In this document: in pieces, positions 23,384 to 36,739 of the stretch
Numbering within the stretch: position 1 is the first letter of the stretch
Layout: every line of letters starts with the position of its first letter
Source: Littorina saxatilis
Lineage: Eukaryota > Mollusca > Gastropoda > Littorinimorpha > Littorinidae
Assembly: GCF_037325665.1 (NCBI RefSeq)
Contig: NC_090246.1
Coordinates: forward strand, 33,663,554 to 33,727,553
Direction: 5' to 3'
DNA: 64,000 nt
The notes under the pieces: model-generated
What the model was told of the DNA's origin: nothing
The model's input: the letters and a program-made list of their open reading frames with translations, nothing else
The model's database searches: none
Position numbers and translations under genes: made by a program

Positions 23384-23819
23384 GATGTTGCTGTGACAAG
23401 GTCGTGATGTCAAGAACATGCACAGCTGTTGCTGCCATCTTGCTGTGACCTAATCGCAGCAATTACTGGCGATGCTCACTACATCGAGGGACGCAGTGAC
23501 TATACCTGCGACTCGCAGCAACCTCTCTGCGACTTTTCTTTTCTTTAAGGGGAGATGCAGAGAGGTTTACAAATTACACATGAGATTCTTTTAAAGGCTA
23601 TCGACAAAAAAAAGAAGACACATGAGATTCTGAGCAACCAGTTTTCAAGTATAGTTCTTAATATTCATTAAAGTAAACTCCTCGCATAAAGCATGACAGT
23701 GCAAAACGGAATGCATCTTTGTAATTATAGTCATCTATAGTCTGTAAGTGACACAACATTAAACAACCACAGCTAAAAGCTTTTACTCAACCATTCAGCT
23801 ACTTTTTACACTGTGGTAT

Positions 23820-24310
23820 CTTATACCCCCATTCCACACATCCGTTCTAGGTCCTATTCCCGTAGCGACCAAGGAAGTGCACGGGAATGGGAGGGATCGG
23901 GAGGGGACCTTATTGGAACGCCAATGGACGTTAACAGAACACCTTTGAACGCTTGGAACGGGTGAGTTCGGGCTGCATGTTCAAAATTTAAAACATTCCC
24001 CGCCCGTTCCAAATGAACGGTAATGGAACCTTAACACATCGGCAACGGAACTCATGGATCGTCAATGGAACTTAACGCAATGGTGACGCAACACTAGCGC
24101 TCTCACACACTGAGTTGTCATACCCGCATTCCACACATCTGTTCTAGCTTCTGTTCCCAGCCGCCCTGAGGACGGCTGCCAGTACGGTCAGACGCTGCTC
24201 AGAGATACCAAAAACGGTCATTTGCGCAGTGTCTCATTTGTTGTGGCAGCCGTCCTCAGGACGGCTGGGAACAGAAGCTATAGAACGGTTGTGTGGAATG
24301 GGGGTATAAG
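23820..24310. mobile_element. MITE with CTTATACCCCCATTCC ends
   Basis: The left end CTTATACCCCCATTCC and its exact inverse at 24295-24310 bound the element. A second left-end-like copy lies inside at about 24119. From there to the right end the sequence folds on itself through CAGCCGTCCTGAGGACGGCTG-like arms (24160-24270). No coding frame is seen. Confidence 0.7.
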
Positions 24311-24716
24311 TAATTGAAACACTACTATACTCTATGGCTTAATTAAACTTTTGAAAGGCCAGGGGCAGGCAGTGAGTCACCTCTTATCTTATTACCTCCT
24401 CAAGTCTTGTTTTCAAAAACAATAGTGCACCTAACTTCTGCACAGCCTCTATTTTTTGTGTGCACTATTTCTAGGTTTACATTTCTACAATGTGTCTTTG
24501 TAATTGAATGTGTTAATTAACTTTACAGCTTTGAGTGAATTAGGAAGATGAGTGTTAATATTTCCAAATTGTAGTATGGCCTGACAATGTGAAATGAAGT
24601 ATTATTACGCCTCTTGCTTTCCTGATGTGTTAACTTGAAAAACAAAGCAAGCTCACATAAATACATACACTTACAATATTTATTATTAGTGTGCAATACA
24701 TGATCCATTCCATGAA

Positions 24717-25335
24717 CAGGGCCGGACTAGGCGAAGAGGAGGGGGGGGGTTGCCAGTGGTGGCCCAGGGGGATGTACCCCCTGGCGGCAGGGGCGGAACA
24801 GTTCATTTTATGACTGGTTTTTTTCAAAAGTATATTGTGAAGATATGGGTGTGAAGGCGCGAAGCGCCGAGCCGACGGCGCGAAGCGCCTAGCTTGCTAG
24901 GGGGGTCCGGGGGCATGCCCCCCCGGAAAATTTTGAAAAAAAGGATGCAAAATGGTGCAATCTGGTGCATTCTGAGGATGATCATTACCAGTTTCAGGCA
25001 GCAGATTTTGTCACTGATTAATACCCCAAAAATTGAAACTCAATGTAAAATAAAGAAATGCATACCTCATTCAATATTTTTATTTTTTGGCTGGGGGGGG
25101 GGTCCGGAAACCCTAGAACCCACCCACCCCCCCCCCCCCCTCGTTGTGGGGGTCAGGGGGCGAAGCCCCCTGAAGCTGACGGGTAGGTCATATTCTGAGA
25201 TAGGAAAATGGTCGCTCCTTGCATGAAACGGCATAAAATAAGCAATAATTAAAAAAAATTAAATAAGTAAGGTACATGCTTAGGCTAGGGGGGGGGTTGC
25301 GCAACCCCCATAACCCCCCCGGTAGTCCGGCCCTG
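24717..25335. mobile_element. hAT-type MITE with CAGGGCCGGACTA ends
   Basis: CAGGGCCGGACTA (24717-24729) and TAGTCCGGCCCTG (25323-25335) are exact inverses. ATGAACAG occurs at 24712-24719 and 25336-25343, an 8-bp direct repeat as expected for hAT, overlapping the left terminus by 3 bp. The interior has G/C runs and GGGGGCGAAGCCCCC-like hairpins. Confidence 0.7.
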
Positions 25336-25518
25336 ATGAACAGAGGTACACATTTTAGGACATCAATCACTGAATGGACATTGGTGTAAGTGACAATCAA
25401 AATCAAGAAAATTGTTAAAAGTGCGTGATTTGGAGAGTGTATTGTGATGGGGGTGTAGCATGAGTATATAGGATGACAGAATCACAAAAGACAAGAGGTG
25501 AATGGTTGGAAAGTGGAC

Positions 25519-25572
25519 GGTTCTTTCTTTCTTTATTTGGTGTTTAACGTCGTTTTCAACCGTTCAAGGTTA
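25519..25572 (-). mobile_element. SINE/LINE 3'-tail fragment, family III
   Basis: Contains TTTATTTGGTGTTTAACGTC, which in reverse is a conserved retroposon tail ending in an (AAAG)n run. The same tail heads the copy at 48282. Confidence 0.5.
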
Positions 25573-25908
25573 AAGTGGACGGTGTATTCATTACCATGCA
25601 GACATTATTCTGTCACTCCTTTTCCAACTCTTGTTTTCTGTTTCAGCTGTGTTTCAAAGGACCAGATCTTCTCATTCCACCATGCACTTTGCCTTAGAGT
25701 TAGAAGCACACACCTTTTTAATCTCAGTCTATTAATTGTTCTCTCTGACAGTTGCAGCTGATCTTCAGATGACTATCTTTTCACAATGGCACTCGTCTTA
25801 TATTCTTGAGAGAAAAAAAAAACTCTCCCTTATAAGTCATATCAACTAACTGTAGGCACTTTCATTTTAGAATTACCTTTTGGCAGATACATTGGAATAC
25901 AAAGGAGT

Positions 25909-26390
25909 TTGTTTGTTTGTTTATTTGTTGCTTAACGTCCAGCCGACTACGCAGAGCCATATCAGGACGAGGAAGGGGGGGTGAAGGGGGCCACTTGTCA
26001 AGCGATTCCTGTTTACAAATGCACTAACCCATTACTTGTGTCCCAGCAGGCTTTAGTAAAACTAAATTAATACCTACTGGAAGATTACCAGTTTCCAGTA
26101 TGTTAAAATAGGCTTAACCTATCTACTGCTGGACTTACATCAGAACACTAACAGATTAAACTATACATGAATCGCGAGACAAGCGGCAAGAGAAGAGATT
26201 TTTGGAAAAAATACAGGTGAATGAGCAAGAAGGCAGAAAAAAGAAAAGAATTCATGAAGAAAAGAGAGCATGACAGGAAAGAGGAACCAAAAATCTACCT
26301 AACAGCAAACTAGAAAGCTCCTGCGGTTCCAAAAACAGGAGGGGCCTTTAATTTCATAACCGCAGTGCCCCACTGCGGGATATACAAAGG
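25909..26390 (-). mobile_element. Diverged retroposon of family III
   Basis: The left edge (TTTG)n TTATTTGTTGCTTAACGTC is the reversed tail. The body shares landmarks with 48282-48786: a CCACTTGTCAAGCGATTCCTG segment, then TTACCAGTTTCCAG, then a CCGCAGTGCCCCACTGCGG hairpin at the right. No open frame is seen. Confidence 0.5.
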
Positions 26391-26875
26391 AGTCAAAGAA
26401 CTTCAAGAAAAAAATGTTCAATACAAAAGCTTAAATGAACAAAGTGAAACAAATCCAGAAAAAAAATTAATATACATGTTGCCTCAGCTATTATTCAGTC
26501 TGATAATACATAGTGGTACATTTAATAATAAAAAATAAAAATATGTTTTTCATGAGCTTCCATTTAAGTTTTACATCGATCTCTCTGATGGTTTACTCAA
26601 GCAAACCATGTACAAAAGCCTCCAGTAATTTTCTATAGTTTGTACAAATCTTGAGAATCTTTTGTTACATGACAATTAATACCCCCTGCCACCAAAAATG
26701 TGACTAGCCGCGCATGCGCACTCGAAACTCCGAAGGGGTGTATGTATTGCCAGATGTCAATGGACCCCAGACAATAAAAAGATCAAATTTAAACAACGAA
26801 GTGACTGTGGTAAGATGAACAAATATAAAAATCAAAGGAATACTGTACTCACCAATACAAGAACGAGACAAGACG
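26391..26875. other. Unassigned intergenic DNA
   Basis: AT-rich. A GCGCATGCGC palindrome lies at 26710-26720. No gene or named repeat is recognised. Confidence 0.4.
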
Positions 26876-26880
26876 GTACG

Positions 26881-26908
26881 GATTTTCGCTTACGGAAGCT
26901 TCATCAGG
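26881..26908 (-). ncRNA. Hammerhead-ribozyme-like core motif
   Basis: On the minus strand CTGATGA is followed by a 4-bp stem (GCTT/AAGC) with a CCGT loop, then GAAA. This is the conserved core of a hammerhead ribozyme. Such motifs occur in Penelope-like and retrozyme repeats. The stem I and stem III partners could not be set with confidence, so cleavage activity is not claimed. Confidence 0.4.
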
Positions 26909-27289
26909 AAAAACAAGAACACAAAAGACAACAAATTTGCAAGTCAACACTTGATGACCTTAACAGCTATAAGAAGAAACCTTCATTTCTACACATGCAT
27001 ACTAATCATGCATACAACAACAAAATCAAACACACAGTGACATATTGCTAACAACAAGAAGATACATTTGTTTGTTTGTTTGATAACATGCTGACAGTGA
27101 CAGGCCGACCAGTCAGTCATTTCTAAGTTTGTATCCAATTCCTCTGGTAGATTCTCCATCTCCAGTTGATCAACAGAGAGCCAAACCTAGACCTGTGGAA
27201 GAGGGCCTGAATAAAGAGCCAGCTAACACTCAGTCCAGAATAGGTGAATGCAGTGGCAATGGGTCGGACATACCTTGCAAAAAGAGACC

Positions 27290-27600
27290 CAGTCAAAGTA
27301 CATAGCCCAACAATCGCTTAACTGGAATCCATAAGAAAAGTAAATGGCCCAGTCCAGTGGAGGCCAACGAGAAGCTCTTGGAGCCAGCAACGTCGCTGGA
27401 TTGAAGTTTTAGCATGGCTGGGAATGCAGGAGAAGAAGATAAGAAAAGGGAAGAACAGGACGCCCAAAACCTGGCGTCATAGTCTGCTTGGTGATAATTG
27501 AAGGCCATGGATCATACCTGGGAGGAAGCCAAAAGGACAGCCAGAAACAAAAAAGGTCTTTAGGTCTATCTTGCTGACAAAAGAACAAAAACAAAGGGAA
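27290..27600 (+). pseudogene. C-terminal fragment of a LINE (CR1/jockey-like) reverse transcriptase
   Basis: In shifting frames it reads ...RTPKTWRHS... and ...LKAMDHTWEEAKRTARNKK..., the usual closing motif of CR1/jockey-type ORF2 proteins (R-P-x-x-T-W-R, then W-E-E-A-x-x-x-A-x-x-R). Frameshifts and stops show it is dead. The upstream part is not visible here. Confidence 0.6.
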
Positions 27601-27923
27601 AGAAGCAACTGTGTTTTATTCTGGAACCACATGGAATGGATAAACTGCTTTCTGCTAGGACATATCTTACTAAAAAAAGAGGACTACTAGCTGTTGAAGC
27701 CCTATGTTCCACATGAAGTGAAGATCAATGATCAAGTATTAGTATGTCAGATCAGCGTGCCATCAGTTTGGTATCTACAAATTAAGTTTCCGTTATGGCA
27801 CATGCACATTGCACACTGAAGAAAAGTGATAAATACAGAAGTTACATCAAAGAATAGAAAGTACATGTAGTGATGTACACACAATTTTAGTCCAAAGTAA
27901 TCTCTTGGTCTTAGCCTAGAGAA

Positions 27924-28689
27924 ACAAGAAGGGCAAAGCCCATACGACTCACATGCTTTACACATTTTTCCTACCAAAATGTCAAGGTCATCCAAGGTCA
28001 TGCAACACAAAGCTGTTAATTCAAGACATAGGAAGTACAATGGTGCTTATTGGCTCTTTCTACCATGAGATATGGTCACTTTTAGTGGTTCACTACCTTA
28101 TTTTGGTCACATTTCATAAGGGTCAAAGTGACCTTGACCTTGATCATATGTGACCAAATGTGTCTCATGATGAAAGCATAACTTGTGCCCCACATAATTT
28201 TTAAGTTTGAAACAGTTATCTTCCATAGTTCAGGGTCAAGGTCACTTCAAAATATGTATACAATCCAACTTTGAAGAGCTCCTGTGACCTTGACCTTGAA
28301 GCAAGGTAAACCAAACTGGTATCAAAAGATGGGGCTTACTTTGCCCTATATATCATATATAGGTGAGGTATTGAATCTCAAAAACTTCAGAGAAAATGTG
28401 AAAAATGTGAAAAATAGCTGTTTTTTAGGCAACATTTATGGCCCCTGCGACCTTGACCTTGAAGCAAGGTCAAGATGCTATGTATGTTTTTTGGGGCCTT
28501 GTCATCATACACCATCTTGCCAAATTTGGTACTGATAGACTGAATAGTCTCCAAGAAATATCCAACGTTAAAGTTTTCCGGACGGACGGACGGACGTCCG
28601 GACGGACGTCCGGACGGACGGACGGACGGACGGACGGACGACTCGGGTGAGTACATAGACTCACTTTTGCTTCGCATGTGAGTCAAAAA
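27924..28689 (-). mobile_element. Helentron-like family B, copy B2
   Basis: Has the same ends as B1 (ACAAGAAGGGCAAAGCCC ... GCATGTGAGTCAAAAA). It lacks a short stretch after the left tag that B1 and B3 have. The GGAC run near the right end is expanded to about 60 bp and includes inverted GTCC units. Confidence 0.7.
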
Positions 28690-28811
28690 TGCCATGCATG
28701 ATCATTGATTTTTTTCTTCCGTCTCCTCCCCCTTTCGCTGCTACTCAGTTGGAAAAGATGGTTAAAACTATATGTGTGAATGTTACTTTCATCACTGAAA
28801 CGAATGTTAAA

Positions 28812-29530
28812 ACAAGCGACATGAAGCGACATTACAACATTTAGTCAATCTGTCAAACTCACAGGATGAAATTAACAAGACGGCATTTTTTTCTCACCAA
28901 AACATAGTTTTGTCCCCCGCGGCCATGCCCCAAGAAAGCACTGATCACGTGCACAAAATAAGCGTGCAAAAAGTGACATGCCAGTATAGCATGGCGCATA
29001 GTGCTTCACAGGAAAGAGCACTTTTCTCTATTTTTTTCAACTTTCTGAGCATGTCTTTTTAATTCAAACATATCTTATGTTTTTGGAATCAGGAAATGAT
29101 GAAGAGTAAGGTGGACTTATGACTATAATTTTAATTTTCATTAGAATTTCCAGATTTTTAATGACTAAACTCATTAATTAGTTTTAAAGCTTCCAAACTG
29201 AAACGCCATCCCATAGTCCGGGCTTTGTCAAAGATTGTTTGACCAAAATTTCAATCAATTTGATTGAAAAATGAGGGTGTGACAGTGCCACCTCAACTTT
29301 CACAAAAAGCCGGATGGATATGATGTCATCAAAGGCGTTTAGTAAAAAAAAAATGAGGAAAAAAGTCTGGGGATAACATTTCCAGGAACTCTTGTGTCAA
29401 GTTTTATGAAGATCGGTCCATTAGTTTTCTCTGAATCGCTTTCACATACACATACACACCACCACCACCCTCGTCTTGACTCCCCATCTATGTTAAAACA
29501 TTTAGTCAAAACCTCACTAAATGCAAAAAT
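28812..29530 (-). mobile_element. Helentron-like family A, copy A4, degraded
   Basis: ACAAGCGACATGAAGCGAC at the left and an ACATTTAGTCAAAACCTCAC-like right end mark an older copy. The interior is shortened and diverged but keeps GGGTGTGACAGTGCCACC and GATCGGTCCATTAG. Confidence 0.6.
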
Positions 29531-30136
29531 GAAATGGTCAATATACAAAGAGCATGGAGGCATAGGCGATGATTCATGCTTATATATCTACACACCATAC
29601 AAACAAACAAAATCAAATAAACTTTTTGTCACCATTTATTTTTTTAATTTAGCAACACCTTATACACAAAGAAGAATCATCAAAGTGTCAAGCATTTAGA
29701 AACATTGAAATGCTACTTGGTTCAACTTATCGCTCCAGATTACTTATCTACTCTACTTGTGCATGCTGTAAAAATAACTAACTTGCAATATTTACAAAAA
29801 ACAAACAAGCAAGCAGAAGATGATTGAATATTTAGATGTCTTCAAGGCAAACAAACCACATCTATCCCTAGTCATAGTATACTACTTTATATGCCAGATG
29901 GATCAGAGATAATATAAAACGTCATTACTTAATCACCTTTATGAAACAAGTCTTCCCATCAGGAGTGAACTACAGCAAAACTTTTAAAATTGTTTGTGTA
30001 TGTAAAACCACCCCTGGTGTCCATAATTTACACATCCACTCATGAGTCCTGATGTTTACAAACAGTTGAGTACGGAAAAATATGAGGTACACGAGACAAA
30101 GACAAATGAGTAAGGAAACCATTAAAACCTTGGTAA
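29531..30136. other. Unassigned intergenic DNA
   Basis: I see no gene, repeat family or RNA feature in this stretch. Confidence 0.5.
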
Positions 30137-30944
30137 ACAAGAAGGGCAAAGCCCATACGACTCACAAGCTTGACCTTGACCTTTAAATGACCTTGACCTT
30201 CAGGGTCAAGGTCAAATAACTAAACCTAGCAATGACATCATACACTAAGAACGGCTTTACACATTTTTCCTACCAAAATACATGTGAGGTCAAGGTCATC
30301 CAAGGTCATGCAACACAAAGCTGTTAATTCAAGACATAGGAAGTACAATGGTGCTTATTGGCTCTTTCTACCATGAGATATGGTCACTTTTAGTGGTTCA
30401 CTACCTTATTTTGGTCACATTTCATAAGGGTCAAAGTGACCTTGACCTTGATCATATGTGACCAAATGTGTCTCATGATGAAAGCATAACATGTGCCCCA
30501 CATAATTTTTAAGTTTGAAACAGTTATCTTCCATAGTTCAGGGTCAAGGTCACTTCAAAATATGTATACAATCCAACTTTGAAGAGCTCCTGTGACCTTG
30601 ACCTTGAAGCAAGGTAACCCAAACTGGTATCAAAAGATGGGGCTTAATTTGCCCTATATATCATATATAGGTGAGGTATTGAATCTCAAAAACTTCAGAG
30701 AAAATGGGAAAAATAGCTGTTTTTTAGGCAACATTTATGGCCCCTGCGACCTTGACCTTGAAGCAAGGTCAAGATGCTATGTATGTTTTTTGGGGCCTTG
30801 TCATCATACACCATCTTGCCAAATTTGGTACTGATAGACTGAATAGTGTCCAAGAAATATCCAACGTTAAAGTTTTCCGGACGGACGGACGGACGACTCG
30901 GGTGAGTACATAGACTCACTTTTGCTTCGCATGTGAGTCAAAAA
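30137..30944 (-). mobile_element. Helentron-like family B, copy B3
   Basis: A full-length copy with both tags and the left hairpin. The right A-run is followed at once by family C copy C1. Confidence 0.75.
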
Positions 30945-30949
30945 CAAAA

Positions 30950-31017
30950 ACAAGAGGCGAAGCCTTCAAGGCTCACGTAAGAAATCGACAAACAGTAACA
31001 CAAACTCAATCACTCCG

Positions 31018-31088
<71 letters not shown>

Positions 31089-31410
31089 GCATAGGTGAAA
31101 CTATGCAAGAAAGCGAGACCCTGGATCTGCCAAGAAGTCTCGGCCCGCTCACAATAACAATGACCGAGACTTTCAGTAATTCCTTTGCGTGACGTCTAAC
31201 CCTCTTACCGTGCGTCATAATGTGACGTCTTCAAATAGTTTCTATCACACACGTCGAACACTTTTGACCGAGACTGACGTAATCCATAGACTCGGAAATG
31301 TTAAAGTTTCTACCACAGACATACACACATACATACATACATACGCACGCACAGACAGACAAAGTTTATCATCGCATAGGCTACACTTACGTGGAGCCAA
31401 CAAAACAAAA
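30950..31410 (-). mobile_element. Helentron-like family C, copy C1
   Basis: The plus strand starts ACAAGAGGCGAAGCC (hairpin GGC-GAA-GCC), then the tag GGCTCACGTAAG. A (CA)n run lies at 31021-31084. It ends with CTTACGTGGAGCC (the tag inverse with one inserted base) and an A-rich tail. It starts 6 bp after B3 ends. Confidence 0.7.
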
Positions 31411-32498
31411 AACAATCATACCTTGGCTAAAAGTCCTTCCTCCTCTCATCCCCTCTGCTAGTGTAACCAGCATTTTTTTACAGCAAAAAAAAATCTACTA
31501 CACATACTTGTATTTAGTCTGCCACTGCTTTTTCAATGGTGTATCTGCAGACTTTTAAAAAAAAATCATGTATAACATTGTTGCTTCTCATGAACAACAT
31601 TACAGACATTCCAACAACAGAGAGCTATGACTTGACATGCATGAAGGTGCAATGACGTAGTGTTCGACCTGCCAAAGACTAGATAGTTTTGAATGCCGAA
31701 GATAGAGATGATCTGTTCTGATTCAGCACTTCTGCTATGCCAAGGGGTCAAGCTTTTGATAGTGGGTGCAAGCAATTAATAGAGGACAAGCAGACACACA
31801 GTCAAAGTAACTGAGCTTTCAACGCTTGCCATTGCGTGCTGTGTCTCAGACAAAAGATTGCACTGCGATGCGCCCGTGACCATTATCACCGACGACACCT
31901 TGAAAAATGAGCTAAGGGCTGCAACTTCAACAGAAGTGCTTATTCACCATGACTCACCAAGCATTACTTATAGTGACAACAAAACCCTGGTGAAATTTAC
32001 AGACCAAGTCAAATAATGGAAGAGAGAAAATATATCGTCTGCCCTCTAAATTGGGTATCACTACAGGCCACCATTAGCTTCACCCATTAACTATTCAGTA
32101 ATGTTGAAGTGAAAAGGATCAGAAACAGCGATATTGTTTTACCTCATGCCTATGAGACTGTAAAATGAAATGCGCTGAGTAGGCACAATCTTTGCATTGA
32201 TTTTACAACCACTAAAGCAAAGCCGATACCGCATGATAAATAATCATACACTAAGTGCAGCCTAAAGCATACATTTATCAGGAGCAGATATATTTGATTG
32301 AAAGTTTAGTCCCTGCTGATCAAGCAATATTACAGATATATGGAGCGAAGTCAATGTTGACAGCATAATTAATCTTCCACTGCAGTGTGCAACCTCAATC
32401 AGTAACTGATTGTATCTTCAACACGACCTACAAAGGTTTACAACTAAAAGTGTTGCATTGCTGAAATAAAAAGATGCACTTGTCATGTCTAATACTTG
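31411..32498. other. Unassigned intergenic DNA
   Basis: I see no gene or repeat family here. Confidence 0.5.
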
Positions 32499-35400
32499 TA
32501 CTCCGTCACGGCGGAGGGCTGACCGTGCACCCAAAAGCGGACTCAACCAAATGGGTATTTTTTGAAAGCTTGGGGCCTGCCGAACATAAAAATCGATGTT
32601 AACAAGAAATATTCAAGGGCGCACTTTCTCTTTTCAGTCAAAATTCAACTATAACCTGAAGAGTGATGCACGAGCATTTCAGACGCTTGCCTCTGAAAAA
32701 TGAAGTTCTCAGCCAAATTACGAACTCAAACTGGTACGTTTTACATATAAATGTGTTAGTTGGTATCTTTTGATTATCACAAAACAATTTGCGACTGCTT
32801 TGGCCGAGGATGCTGGTGACAGTATCATTATTATGAACCCTACCCTAAATCCAGGAAAGACGTCGTCCAAAATGTAGGTAAGTTTTGATTAAAAATAAAT
32901 TCACACAAGACTAGTATTGTTGTTTGGCTTCAATGGATATTTTCGTCAAGTATGATGTCTTTACATAATATCTGTAAAATATGAATGGATTTGAACCATA
33001 TACTATGTCACTATGACCTTCCAATCTTCCTAACCCCCAGCCCAGTAAAGCGTGCGAGACGTTTCCTGAACAAATGTCGCTTTGTGGTGCGAGTTCAGTG
33101 TGACATGATTAGTTTCCAGAACCCCATTTCTGACTTTCGAAGTTTATCTACATACATTTAGCAATGCACGAGCAAAATATGACAACTTAATGGTGCCTTT
33201 TGGTTTAATGCTATGGTAAAAAATCCTAGTGATAGTGTTTACAGCTTGAAACAAAACATAACAGAGGGGAGTAGTCTTCCTCAATCTGGTTCAGAGCATA
33301 ATGTATTTCTATTTTCAGAGGTAGCATTATTTCTGATAAGAGCTAGAGCCAATATAATGATGCTGAATATTTGAAAAATGAACTTTGTGACTCATCTGAG
33401 TAGCAGAAGAGCCTTCGTGATCGTCAGCGTAAGGCTGGCTGTCTTCAAGGCAATTCCTAGATGAACAACTTAACACTGCGTTCGATTATTCGCCCGTTTC
33501 TTAAGCTAGAGCTTTGAAACTTTACACGCGTCTAGGGCTACATGTACGCTTTACAATACGTAAAATATAGTTGACTCTCGCGTTATTTAAAGGTCACAAC
33601 AAGGTCATTACCAGGCAAAAACGAGGGAAAACCGACGGAAAGTACCATTTTCTGCAACTGTTTGTTAGAAAAAGCTTTCAAATTCAATTATTTTTGGGGG
33701 ATTAACGCATCTCTAGACATGACAATCATCCGATTATCAGACATCAATTGTGGAGGTCACGACAAGGTCATTACCAGGCAAAAACGAGGGAAAACCGAGG
33801 GAAAATACCATTTTCTGCAACTTGTGTGAAAGTAAAAGCTTTCAAACTCCATCTTCTTCTGGTATTGGCGCATCTCTAGGCATGACAATCATCTGATTAA
33901 CAGTCCTCAATTTTCAAGGTCACAACCAGGTCATTACCAGATAGAAACGAGAGAAACCCGAGAAAAAATACCATTTTCTATAACTTTTTTGTAAGTAAGA
34001 GCTTATAAACTCCATCTTCTTCTGGGATTAGCGCTGAAGTCCGAGGAAAGTTTTCTTGCCCCATGCCTAGTTTGAAGGTCATGACAAGGTCAAGTTTACA
34101 CGTTTTCTATTTGTGTTCGGCTATTTTCTAAGCTAAAGCTGTTGAGGCAGATTCATGACATCTTCGTTCGCCCACAAGGGCTCTAGGGGGGTGGGCGGGG
34201 CTGGATGTAATAGGGGTAGAAGAGAAGGGGAGAGAGAAGAAAAAGTCAATGTTAAGGTGTTCATCTACCGATAGCCTTGCGGTCTGCAAGCCTGACTCTG
34301 AGGATCACACCGGCTGTCCTGGCACTCAGACGAGTCATAAAGTTGATATATTTTCCGTCGTTTTACCCAGTAATGACCTTGTTGTGTGACCTTTAAATAT
34401 TACGAGAGTCAACAATATTTGTTTCATGTCTCATAATGCCCTAGACGTGTGTAAAATTCCATCCTTGTCATGACCTTCAAACGTTGAATGGGTCAAGAAA
34501 ACTTTCCAAAGACTTCAGGGTCGTTGAAATCAGCGCTAATCATAGAAGAAGATGGAGTTTATAAGCTCTTACTTACAAAAAAGTTGCAGAAAATTGATAT
34601 TTTCCTTCGGTTTTCCATCGGTTCTATCTGGTAATGACCTTGTTCTGACCTTGAAAATTGAGGACTGTTAATCAGATGATTGTCATGTCTAGAGATGCGC
34701 CAATACCAGAAGAAGATGGAGTTTGAAAGCATTTACTTACACACAAGTCGCAGAAAATGGTATTTTTCCTCGGTTTTCCCCGGTAATGACCTTGTCGTGA
34801 CCTCCACAATTGATGACTGTTAATCAGATGATTGCCATGTCTAGAGATGCACTAATCCCAGGAAACAATTGAATTTGAAAGCTCATTCTTACAAACATGA
34901 GTTGCAGAAAATGGTACTTTCCTTCGGTTTTTCTTCGGTTTTACCTGGTGATGACCTTGTTGTGTGACCTTTAAATATTACGAGAGTCAACAATAATTGC
35001 GTTATGTCTCATAAATCCCAAGACGTGTGTAAAGTTGTAATTAAGCATTAGCTTCGAAAATAGCTGACGTCCAGAAAGTATTTTATTTGACCGTAAAAGA
35101 TATTCCCAAATAGAAAACGTGTAAATTTGACCTTGTCATGACCTTCAAAGTAGGCATGGGTCAAGAAAACTTTCCTCGGACTTCAGGGTCATTGAAATCA
35201 GCGCTAATCCCAGAAGAAGATGGAGTTTATAAGCTCTCACTTACAAAAAAGTTATAGAAAATGGTATTTTCCCTCGGTTTTCTCTCGGTTCTATCTGGTA
35301 ATGACCTTGTTGTGACCTTGAAAATTGAGGACTGTTAATCAGATGATTGTCATGCCTAGAGATGCGCCAATACCAGAAGAAGATGGAGTTTGAAAGCTTT

Positions 35401-36736
35401 TACTTTCACACAAGTTGCAGAAAATGGTATTTTCCCTCGGGTTTCCCTCGTTTTTACCCGGTAATGACCTTGTCGTGACCTCCACAATTGATGTCTGATA
35501 ATCGGATGATTGTCATGTCTAGAGATGCGTTAATCCCAGGAAACAATTGAATTTGAAAGCTTTTTCTAACAAACAGTTGCAGAAAATGGTACTTTCCCTC
35601 GGTTTTCCCTCGTTTTTGCCTGGTAATGACCTTGTTGTGACCTTTAAATAACGCGAGAGTCAACTATATTTTACGTATTGTAAAGCGTACATGTAGCCCT
35701 AGACGCGTGTAAAGTCTCAAAGCTCTAGCTTAAGAAACGGGCGAATAATCGAACGCAGTGTTAAGTTGTTCATCTAGGAATTGCCTTGAAGACAGCCAGC
35801 CTTACGCTGACGATCACGAAGGCTCTCTTGCTACTCAGATGAGTCACAAAGTTCATTTTTCAAATATTCAGCATCATTATATTGGCTCTAGCTCTTATCA
35901 GAAATAATGCTACCTCTGAAAATAGAAATACATTATGCTCTGAACCAGATTGAGGAAGACTACTCCCCTCTGTTATGTTTTGTTTCAAGCTGTAAACACT
36001 ATCACTAGCAATTTTACCATAGCATTAAACCAAAAGGCACCATTAAGTTGTCATATTTTGCTCGTGCATTGCTAAATGTATGTAGATAAACTTTGAAAGT
36101 CAGAAATGGGGTTCTGGAAACTAATCATGTCACACTGAACTCGCACCACAAAGCGACATTTGTTCAGGAAACGTCTCGCACGCTTTACTGGGCTGGGGGT
36201 TAGGAAGATTGGAAGGTCATAATGACATAGTATATGGTTCAAATCCATTCATATTATACAGATATTATGTAAAGACATCATACTTGACGAAAATATATCC
36301 ATTGAAGCCAAACAACAATACTAGTCTTGTGTGAATTTATTTTTAATCAAAACTTACCTACATTTTGGACGACGTCTTTCCTGGATTTAGGGTAGGGTTC
36401 ATAATAATGATACTGTCACCAGCATCCTCGGCCAAAGCAGTCGCAAATTGTTTTGTGATAATCAAAAGATACCAACTAACACATTTATATGTAAAACGTA
36501 CCAGTTTGAGTTCGTAATTTGGCTGAGAACTTCTTTTTTCAGAGGCAAGCGTCTGAAATGCTCGTGCATCACTCTTCAGGGTATAGTTAAATTTTGACTG
36601 AGAAGAGAAAGTGCGCCCTTGAATATTTCTTGTTAACATCGATTTTTATGTTTGGCAGGCCCCAAGCTTTCAAGAAATACCCATCTGGTAGAGTCCGCTT
36701 TTGGGTGCACGGTCAGCCCTCCGCCGTGACGGAGTA
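32499..36736. mobile_element. 4.2-kb giant palindrome (long-TIR DNA element)
   Basis: The arms 32499-34140 and about 35100-36736 are near-identical inverses of about 1.6 kb, starting TACTCCGTCACGGCGG. TTG occurs directly outside both ends (32496-32498 and 36737-36739), a possible 3-bp target duplication. The inner halves of the arms contain repeats of about 165 bp around GGTCATTACCAGG and CCATTTTCTGCAAC. The centre (about 34240-35060) carries extra copies of these in the right-arm sense. No convincing transposase frame was found. The superfamily is undetermined. Confidence 0.8.
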
Positions 36737-36739
36737 TTG

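Noticed and set aside
36358-36639. A 93-residue minus-strand frame in the giant palindrome
   Set aside because: A nearly identical stretch in the other arm is interrupted, and there is no domain match. Not evidence of a transposase.
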